Assembly (NCBI GenBank): GCA_031256125.1
Contig: JAIRRE010000337.1
Coordinates: forward strand, 1-12,027
Origin: Burkholderiaceae bacterium
GTDB taxonomy: Bacteria; Pseudomonadota; Gammaproteobacteria; Burkholderiales; Burkholderiaceae_C
Direction: 5' to 3'
DNA length: 12,027 nt
Part shown: in pieces, positions 6,400-12,027 of the stretch
Layout: every line of letters starts with the position of its first letter
Position numbering within the stretch: the stretch's first letter is position 1
Position numbers and translations under genes: made by a program
Notes under the pieces: model-generated
Seen by the model: the letters and a program-made list of their open reading frames with translations, nothing else
What the model was told of the DNA's origin: nothing
Databases searched by the model: none

Positions 6400-6784
6400 G
6401 TTTACCCTTTCCGTCTGGTGCTGCCTTACTGTTACGGTCCCGGAGTGAGCATGGCGTTCAGCCTGGCCGACAACAATTACCGTCCACGATGTTGATAGGT
6501 ACTACAACCTGATACCACAAAACGCCGGTTACTTTCCGTGCTACGGTAGCGCCCCGCCCAGCCGGTTCAAGCCCCTTTACGCAAAAAACGCGGCGGTGCT
6601 TGCGGCGACATGTCCGTGTCCGTTCAGCCGTAGCTATTGTCTCAGATCAAACCGCCACGCCCACAGTGGCGATGCCGTTGGCAAACGGTTCCTGATCGGG
6701 ACTACCTGTCTCTCGTGTGACAGACATTCACGTTGCGAAGGGTCTCCGCTGGAGCGCGTCCGAGCAACCGGCTCCATGCATTGA
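6263..6784 (+). pseudogene. Candidate broken gene for a small secreted, Cys-rich protein
   Basis: One plus-strand frame runs 173 codons from a GTG at 6263 to a TGA at 6782-6784, with only two internal stops (TAG 6380-6382, TGA 6446-6448); about eight would be expected by chance at this GC. It opens with a signal-peptide-like segment: a short polar start, the hydrophobic run CVFALAAAVSVQAS (11-24) and a plausible cleavage after Val-Gln-Ala. The last 112 codons are open and hold seven Cys, including CPC and CLSC. CAGGG lies just before the GTG and a TTGACA box is 70 bases further up. Third-position GC is about 63% against about 57% overall, a weak coding sign. No family was recognised. It may be a decayed gene or chance; the 39-codon first part could also be a small intact ORF. 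Confidence 0.25.
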
Positions 6785-6793
6785 AAAATAGTG

Positions 6794-6799
6794 TAAAAT
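6794..6799 (+). promoter_or_regulatory. Possible -10 box of the rimP-nusA-infB operon
   Basis: TAAAAT in an AT-rich patch (6780-6810) just after the gene-poor stretch. The base stretch at -35 distance (GCTCCA, 6771-6776) is poor. If used, RNA starts near 6806 and has an 84-base leader that contains the terminator at 6829-6862. Confidence 0.3.
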
Positions 6800-6828
6800 T
6801 AGCAAATTCACGACCACAGACTACTTCC

Positions 6829-6862
6829 ATGGGCGAGGCAGTGACCAGCGCCCATTTTTTTT
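6829..6862 (+). terminator. Intrinsic terminator in the rimP leader, probable attenuator
   Basis: ATGGGCG (6829-6835) pairs with CGCCCAT (6849-6855) across a 13-base loop, with eight T at 6855-6862 (the first also pairs). It ends 27 bases before the rimP GTG. Since the only promoter-like box lies upstream of it, the operon must be read through this terminator. Attenuation before rimP-nusA is known in enterobacteria (terminators between metY and rimP), and NusA itself affects intrinsic termination, so self-control is an attractive inference. A small hairpin TGGCT/AGCCA (6862-6866 with 6876-6880) follows. Confidence 0.82.
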
Positions 6863-6889
6863 GGCTAAACGAAATAGCCACTAACCAAA

Positions 6890-7528
6890 GTGACGCTGCA
6901 TCAGACCATCGACGACACCGTGCGCGCTCTAGGCTACGAGCTGGTGGAGCTGGAACGCTCCGCAGGCGGCTTGCTGCGCGTGACGATCGACTGGCCTTGG
7001 GTTCAAGGCGCGGATGAACACCCCATCACGGTGGACGATTGCGAGCGCGTCACGCGCCAATTGCACTACGCGCTGGAAGTCGCGGACGCGGATTATCGAC
7101 GGCTGGAAGTAGCCTCGCCGGGCATCGACCGGCCGCTGCGCGACGCACGCGATTTTGCGCGATTCGCGGGTGCGCTGGTTGATTTGACGCTCAAGGAGCC
7201 GGTCGGCGCTGCGGTTGCAGGCGGCTTGGTGGCCGCCAATCGCAAGAAATTTCGCGGCGTGCTCAGCGCGGTTGGCGGCGAGCACATGCCGGCGGCGGAT
7301 GTAACGGCGGCGGATGCGGTTGGCCAATGGCAAATCGTCTGGCGCGATGCTCCTGCGCTGGCCCAGCCGGTCAAGCCTGGCCGGCGCGTGAGCGCCAAAA
7401 GGGTCCAGGCGCTGCCGCCCGAGCAGGCGTTGGTCTTTACGCTCGAAGAGGTGGCGTCGGCGCGGCTGGCGCCAGTGGTGGATTTCAAAGGCCGCAACGT
7501 CAAAAGTGACGGGGCGAACGGGAGCTGA
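6890..7528 (+). CDS. rimP: Ribosome maturation factor RimP
   Basis: Assists assembly of the 30S ribosomal subunit; cytosolic. 212 residues. The N-terminal alpha/beta domain shows [11 protein letters not shown] (14-24) and LLRVTIDW (28-35); the hallmark [13 protein letters not shown] (71-83) closes it; [13 protein letters not shown] (89-101) begins the C-terminal SH3-like domain. The start is the GTG at 6890: an in-frame TAG at 6875 rules out anything longer, and the first residues match the family N-terminus. No clear Shine-Dalgarno precedes it. It is about 60 residues longer than E. coli RimP (about 150); the extra length is an Ala-rich insertion at about 127-150 and a basic tail after about 195. 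First gene of the rimP-nusA-infB operon; only 7 bases separate it from nusA. Confidence 0.94.
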   Translation: MTLHQTIDDTVRALGYELVELERSAGGLLRVTIDWPWVQGADEHPITVDDCERVTRQLHYALEVADADYRRLEVASPGIDRPLRDARDFARFAGALVDLTLKEPVGAAVAGGLVAANRKKFRGVLSAVGGEHMPAADVTAADAVGQWQIVWRDAPALAQPVKPGRRVSAKRVQALPPEQALVFTLEEVASARLAPVVDFKGRNVKSDGANGS

Positions 7529-7535
7529 AAGCAAC

Positions 7536-9026
7536 ATGAACCGTGAACTGTTGATGCTGGTGGACGCGATCTCGCGTGAGAAGAACGTCGAACGCGATGT
7601 GGTGTTCGGTGCCGTCGAAGCGGCGCTGGCGCAGGCGGCCAAGCGCCTCTACGAAGGCGAGGTGGATATCCGCGTGGCGGTGGATCGCGAAAGCGGTAAT
7701 TACGAAACCTTTCGCCGTTGGCTGGTGGTACCCGACGAGGCCGGTCTGCAAAATCCCGACGCCGAGGAATTGTTGATGGACGCCCGCGATCGCGTGGCGG
7801 ACGCGGAGGTCGGCGAATACATCGAAGAAGGCGTCGAATCGGTGCCCATAGGCCGCATCGGCGCGATGGCGGCCAAGCAGGTGATCCTGCAAAAAATCCG
7901 CGACGCCGAGCGCGAGATGGTGCTCAATGACTTCATGAGCCGGGGCGAGAAAATTTTCATGGGCGCCGTCAAGCGCGCCGACGCCAAAGGCGACGTGCTG
8001 GTCGAAAGCGGTCGCGTGGAAGGGCGGCTGCGACGCAGCGAGATGATTCCCAAGGAAAACCTGCGCGTGGGCGACCGCGTGCGGGCCATCATTCTGGAGG
8101 TCGATCCGACGCTACGCGGTGCGCCCATCATCCTGTCGCGTTCGGCCCCGGCGTTCATGGTGGAACTGTTCCGCCAGCAGGTGCCGGAGATCGAGCAGGG
8201 CTTATTGGAAATCAAAGCTTGCGTGCGCGATCCCGGGAGCCGCGCCAAGATCGCGGTGCTCAGTCACGACAAGCGCATCGACCCGATTGGCACCTGCGTG
8301 GGTGTACGCGGCACGCGCGTGCAGGCGGTGCGCGACGAGTTGATGGGCGAGAACGTGGACATCGTGCTCTGGAGCGACGATCCGGCGCAGTTCGTCATTG
8401 GCGCGCTGGCGCCTGCCGAAGTGCAGTCGATTGTGGTCGATGAGGAAAAACACGCTATGGACGTGGTGGTGGACGAGGAAAACCTGGCCCGCGCCATTGG
8501 CCGGGGCGGACAGAATGTCCGCTTGGCCTCCGATCTGACGGGCTGGCGCATCAACATCATGGACGCGGAAGAATCCGCCCAGAAGCAGGCTCAGGAAACC
8601 GGCGCGCTGCGCCAGTTGTTCATGGAAAAGCTCGACGTGGACGAGGAAATCGCCGACATCCTGATCGCCGAAGGCTTCTCTAGTCTGGAACACGTGGCCT
8701 ACGTGCCGCTTCAGGAAATGCTCGACATCGAGGGGTTGGACCAAGAAACCGTGGACGAACTGCGCGCGCGCGCCAAAGACGCGCTGTTAACGCTGGAAAT
8801 TGCCCGCGAGGAGAGCGTGGGCGCGGTTTCGCAGGATCTGCGCGATCTCGAAGGCGCGACGCCTGAATTGATCGCCAAACTCGCCGATGCCGGGGTAAAA
8901 ACGCGCGACGATCTAGCCGACTTGGCTATCGACGAACTCACTGCCATTACCGGCCAGGACAACGACAGCGCCAAAGTCCTGATCTTGAAAGCGCGCCAAC
9001 ACTGGTTTACCACTGATCCGCAGTGA
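7536..9026 (+). CDS. nusA: Transcription termination/antitermination factor NusA
   Basis: Binds RNA polymerase and nascent RNA, promotes pausing and intrinsic termination, and takes part in rRNA antitermination. 496 residues, as in E. coli (495). Domains in order: N-terminal polymerase-binding domain (1-130, opening [18 protein letters not shown]), S1 (about 136-201, with [18 protein letters not shown]), KH1 with [14 protein letters not shown] (252-265), KH2 with [13 protein letters not shown] (320-332), and two acidic repeats (about 366-425 and 437-491). The acidic repeats are the proteobacterial type that relieves autoinhibition through the alpha C-terminal domain. The ATG at 7536 is chosen over an in-frame GTG at 7506 because it fits the conserved N-terminus and has GGGAG 11 bases upstream. 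Same operon as rimP and infB. Confidence 0.97.
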   Translation: MNRELLMLVDAISREKNVERDVVFGAVEAALAQAAKRLYEGEVDIRVAVDRESGNYETFRRWLVVPDEAGLQNPDAEELLMDARDRVADAEVGEYIEEGVESVPIGRIGAMAAKQVILQKIRDAEREMVLNDFMSRGEKIFMGAVKRADAKGDVLVESGRVEGRLRRSEMIPKENLRVGDRVRAIILEVDPTLRGAPIILSRSAPAFMVELFRQQVPEIEQGLLEIKACVRDPGSRAKIAVLSHDKRIDPIGTCVGVRGTRVQAVRDELMGENVDIVLWSDDPAQFVIGALAPAEVQSIVVDEEKHAMDVVVDEENLARAIGRGGQNVRLASDLTGWRINIMDAEESAQKQAQETGALRQLFMEKLDVDEEIADILIAEGFSSLEHVAYVPLQEMLDIEGLDQETVDELRARAKDALLTLEIAREESVGAVSQDLRDLEGATPELIAKLADAGVKTRDDLADLAIDELTAITGQDNDSAKVLILKARQHWFTTDPQ

Positions 9027-9053
9027 CGACGGCCATGGAGAACTGCACCGAAT

Positions 9054-12027
9054 ATGACTCACACCACCGTTGCCGACTTCGCCAGCGAACTCAAAACCCC
9101 CACAGCCACGCTGCTCGAACAGCTCAAGACTGCCGGCGTGCCCAAATCGGGCGCGGCTGATTTGCTCACCGAGCAGGACAAAGTCAAACTGCGCGATCAC
9201 CTCAAGGCCAGCCACGGCGAGGCAGCGCCCGGGCGCAAGAAAATCGCGCTGACCCGGCGCACCACCAGCGAAATTCGCCAGTCCGACGCCACAGGCAAAG
9301 TGCGCGCCGTGCAAGTGGAAGTGCGCAAGAAGCGCATGTTGGTCCAGCGCGAAGGCGAGGCGGTGAAACCAGCCGCCGCCGCTATCGCTGCGGAATCTCC
9401 CGCCGTGCCCGCCGTTGCGCCGGTTGTCGCGCCCGTCATTGACGACGCGGAACGCGCGCGGCGCGAGCAACAAGCGCGCCGTCAATCCGAACTGCTGCGT
9501 CTTCAGGAGGAACAGGCCGCCGCCAACCGCCGCCAGAAGGAAGAACGCGAGGCCCGCGAAAAACCAAAGCAAGACATCCCTCCGGCCAGTGCGCCGGAAG
9601 CGGCCCTGGATCAAGCCCCAGGCGAGCCAGCAAAACAACAGGTACAGCCGCCGGAAGTTGCTGTGCACCAGCAGCAGTCCGAGCCGCCCAAACAGGTCGC
9701 CGCGCAAACCCCGGTGCAGCCGGAATCGAAACCGGAGTCGGCCCCTGCCAAGGCTGCCAAATCCGGCAACAAAACCGGTCGCAAATCCGACCCCGTGAAA
9801 TCCGTGCCGGTCAAAACGCGCCCAGCCGCGCTGGAACCCAAACCGGCCGCAGCGCCCGCAACCGCCGCCGTTGACAACAACGGAGCCGATGCTGCTGCGC
9901 GCGCCAAGGAACAGGAGGAGCGGCGCCGCAAGGCACAGGCCGAGGCTCAAGCCATGACCGAGGCTCTGCGTGCCATGCGCAGCGCGCCGCGCACAGTGCT
10001 CAGGGCCAAGCCGGTCGCCAGGAAATCGGCCGACGCTGACAAATCTGGCGCGGCTAATGCCGCCGCCAAAACCGGTGCCGCCGCCGCCCGGACCGGCACC
10101 GCGCCCAAGACTGGTGCGGCGGACAAAGCCAAAACCGGGACCAGTGCGCCGGGTAAGGAAGTCAAATCCGCCAAGCTCTCGTCGAGTTGGGCTGGCGATC
10201 CGGCCAAGAAAAAAGGCATTCCCACGCGCGGCGACAGCTCCGGTGGCACGGGCCGTGGCGGCAACTGGCGCTCCGGCGGCGGCAGAGCGCGGCGCGGCGA
10301 GCGCGACCGGGGCCAGGAAGCCCCCGCCGCGCCGGTGGAGCACGAGCTGCGCGTCATCGAAGTGCACGTGCCCGAAACCATTACGGTGGCCGAGCTGGCG
10401 CACAAAATGGCGATCAAGGCCAGCGAAGTTATCAAGGCGCTGATGAAGATGGGGCAGATGGTCACCATCAACCAGCCGCTCGATCAAGACACGGCCATGA
10501 TCGTGGTCGAGGAACTGGGTCACAAGGCAGTAGTGGCCACGCTCGACGACCCGGAAGCCTTTACCGATCAGGAGGTGCAAGCGCAGGCCGCCGAGGCGCT
10601 GCCGCGTGCGCCGGTGGTTACCGTGATGGGTCACGTCGATCACGGCAAGACTTCGCTGCTGGACTACATCCGCCGTGCCAAGGTGGCGGCGGGCGAAGCC
10701 GGCGGTATCACGCAGCACATCGGCGCCTATCACGTCGATACGCCGCGCGGCACCATCACCTTTCTGGATACGCCCGGTCACGAGGCGTTCACGGCGATGC
10801 GCGCGCGCGGCGCGCAGGCCACCGACATCGTAATCCTGGTGGTGGCCGCCGACGATGGCGTGATGCCGCAGACCAAGGAGGCGATTCAGCACGCCAAGGC
10901 CGCGCAAGTGCCAATCGTGGTGGCGATCAACAAAATCGACAAACCCGATGCCAACCCGGATCGCGTCAAAAACGAACTGGTGGCCGAAGAAGTTGTGCCC
11001 GAGGAATTCGGCGGTGACGCGCCCTTTGTGCCGGTGTCGGCCAAGACCGGCCAGGGCATCGACGAACTGCTGGAGCAGGTGCTGTTGCAAGCCGAGGTGC
11101 TGGAACTCAAGTCCCCAGTCGAAGCGGCGGCCAAGGGCCTGGTGATCGAGGCGCAGCTTGACAAGGGGCGCGGCCCGGTCGCCACGGTGCTGGTGCAATC
11201 GGGCACGCTCAAGGTCGGCGACGTGGTGCTGGCCGGGCAAACCTCCGGGCGCGTGCGCGCCATGCTCGACGAAAACGCCAAGCCCGCCAAGGCGGCTGGC
11301 CCGTCGATTCCGGTGGAAATCCAGGGCCTGGCCGAAGTGCCGCAGGCGGGTGACGAATTCATGGTGATGGCCGACGAGCGCCGCGCACGCGAAATCGCCA
11401 CCTATCGCGCGGGCAAGTTCCGCAACACCAAGCTGGCCAAGCAGCAGGCGGCCAAGCTGGAGAGCATGTTCTCCAACATCGCCAGCGGCGAGGTCAAGCA
11501 TCTGCCCATCATCCTCAAGGCCGACGTGCAAGGTTCGCAGGAGGCGCTGGCCGCGTCGCTGCTCAAACTCAGCACCGACGAGGTGCAAGTCCAGATGGTG
11601 CGCGCTGGCGTGGGCGGCATCAGCGAAAGCGACGTGAACCTGGCAATTGCCTCCAACGCCGTCATCATCGGTTTCAACACCCGCGCCGATGCGCCTGCGC
11701 GCAAGCTGGCCGAGGCCAATGGCGTGGAAATTCGCTACTACGACGTGATCTACGACGCGGTGGACGACATCAAAGCGGCGATGGTGGGTATGCTGGCGCC
11801 CGAGCAGAAGGAAGAAGTCATCGGCATGGCCGAAATCCGTACCGTGTTCGTCGCTTCCAAGATCGGCACCGTGGCTGGCAGCATGGTTACGCAAGGCGTG
11901 GTGCGGCGCGATGCGCGCTTCCGCCTGCTGCGCGACCACGTGGTGATCTACACCGGCGAGCTTGAATCGCTCAAGCGCATGAAAGACGACGTGCGCGAGG
12001 TCAAGGAAGGCTTTGAGTGCGGCATCA
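9054..12027 (+). CDS. infB: Translation initiation factor IF2, 3' end missing
   Basis: GTPase that brings fMet-tRNA to the 30S subunit and promotes subunit joining. 991 residues are visible; by comparison with E. coli IF2, which ends about 27 residues after the equivalent of the last ECGI, only some 25-35 are missing. N-terminal IF2_N fold (1-50, [20 protein letters not shown]), a charged helix (about 130-166), a long Ala/Lys/Pro/Gln-rich linker (about 167-440) with a basic Gly-Arg patch, a second IF2_N-type fold (about 435-500), then the G domain: G1 GHVDHGKT (526-533), switch region [11 protein letters not shown]3 DTPGH (572-576), G4 NKID (626-629), G5 SAKTG (662-666). Domains II-IV follow. 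The ATG at 9054 fits the family N-terminus; GGAG at 9037-9040 is rather far. It follows nusA by 27 bases. Confidence 0.97.
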   Translation, partial: MTHTTVADFASELKTPTATLLEQLKTAGVPKSGAADLLTEQDKVKLRDHLKASHGEAAPGRKKIALTRRTTSEIRQSDATGKVRAVQVEVRKKRMLVQREGEAVKPAAAAIAAESPAVPAVAPVVAPVIDDAERARREQQARRQSELLRLQEEQAAANRRQKEEREAREKPKQDIPPASAPEAALDQAPGEPAKQQVQPPEVAVHQQQSEPPKQVAAQTPVQPESKPESAPAKAAKSGNKTGRKSDPVKSVPVKTRPAALEPKPAAAPATAAVDNNGADAAARAKEQEERRRKAQAEAQAMTEALRAMRSAPRTVLRAKPVARKSADADKSGAANAAAKTGAAAARTGTAPKTGAADKAKTGTSAPGKEVKSAKLSSSWAGDPAKKKGIPTRGDSSGGTGRGGNWRSGGGRARRGERDRGQEAPAAPVEHELRVIEVHVPETITVAELAHKMAIKASEVIKALMKMGQMVTINQPLDQDTAMIVVEELGHKAVVATLDDPEAFTDQEVQAQAAEALPRAPVVTVMGHVDHGKTSLLDYIRRAKVAAGEAGGITQHIGAYHVDTPRGTITFLDTPGHEAFTAMRARGAQATDIVILVVAADDGVMPQTKEAIQHAKAAQVPIVVAINKIDKPDANPDRVKNELVAEEVVPEEFGGDAPFVPVSAKTGQGIDELLEQVLLQAEVLELKSPVEAAAKGLVIEAQLDKGRGPVATVLVQSGTLKVGDVVLAGQTSGRVRAMLDENAKPAKAAGPSIPVEIQGLAEVPQAGDEFMVMADERRAREIATYRAGKFRNTKLAKQQAAKLESMFSNIASGEVKHLPIILKADVQGSQEALAASLLKLSTDEVQVQMVRAGVGGISESDVNLAIASNAVIIGFNTRADAPARKLAEANGVEIRYYDVIYDAVDDIKAAMVGMLAPEQKEEVIGMAEIRTVFVASKIGTVAGSMVTQGVVRRDARFRLLRDHVVIYTGELESLKRMKDDVREVKEGFECGI

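Larger units (their letters stand above)
6102..6889. other. 788-base stretch between folA and rimP without a confident gene
   Basis: By hand count GC is about 55% over 6121-6780 (about 49% in 6121-6300), against roughly 62-67% in neighbouring coding lines. Stops are frequent in most frames. It holds a palindrome and TTGACA box (6164-6218), a broken frame with a signal-peptide-like start (6263-6784), an open 97-codon minus-strand frame (6106-6399), a short hairpin at 6653-6671, and the rimP leader (from about 6794). No transposase, tRNA or inserted-element ends were recognised. Confidence 0.6.

Noticed and set aside
6560..6580. GGTTCAAG, resembling a tRNA T-loop
   Set aside because: The flanking bases do not pair as a T-stem and no anticodon or acceptor arm could be built around it on either strand.
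6653..6671. CGCCAC/GTGGCG hairpin
   Set aside because: 6-bp stem without a T-run or a neighbouring promoter; such stems are common by chance at this length.
8913..11939. A minus-strand open frame of 1008 codons opposite nusA and infB
   Set aside because: It is a mirror of GC-biased codons in the infB and nusA genes, whose plus-strand domains are unmistakable. The product is His/Gly/Arg-rich without any domain, and no promoter or ribosome site supports it.

Overview
The window looks like a chromosomal segment of a GC-rich betaproteobacterium, most likely Burkholderiales. The grounds are the rimP-nusA-infB order with a long beta-type IF2, a PhaP-type phasin (so probably a polyhydroxyalkanoate producer), and coding GC of about 62-67% in lines counted by hand. 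The genus cannot be fixed from the sequence. No tRNA, rRNA, CRISPR array, insertion sequence or prophage gene was found.

Layout. (1) 1-3009, plus strand: the 3' part of a type I secretion ABC transporter (LapB-like), overlapping by 4 bases a HlyD/LapC-type membrane-fusion protein, and closed by a strong intrinsic terminator. (2) 3296-4512, minus strand: a two-gene operon, a 4HBT-fold acyl-CoA thioesterase overlapping by 4 bases an FMN-dependent nitroreductase. (3) 4516-4766: a divergent control region with an 8+8 palindrome and a sigma70-like promoter facing the phasin. (4) 4767-5336: phasin. (5) 5337-5594: a strongly structured non-coding stretch with a promoter-like pair, two stacked hairpins and an intrinsic terminator ending 18 bases before the dihydrofolate reductase gene; it is either a roughly 95-nt small RNA or an attenuating leader. 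(6) 5595-6101: folA. (7) 6102-6889: almost 800 bases without a confident gene, lower in GC. It holds a palindrome next to a perfect TTGACA box, and a reading frame that begins with a signal-peptide-like segment and is broken by two stops. (8) 6794-12027: the transcription-translation operon rimP-nusA-infB, preceded by an intrinsic terminator inside its probable leader; infB runs off the right edge.

How the genes work together. The first pair would form the inner-membrane part of a type I secretion channel; its outer-membrane TolC partner and its substrate are not in view. The thioesterase and nitroreductase are co-transcribed and translationally coupled. RimP (30S maturation), NusA (transcription pausing, termination and antitermination) and IF2 (initiator tRNA loading) form the classic housekeeping operon. 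The two places where the sequence shows more than ordinary genes are the RNA element in front of folA and the gene-poor stretch between folA and rimP. I see no clearly new multi-gene system.
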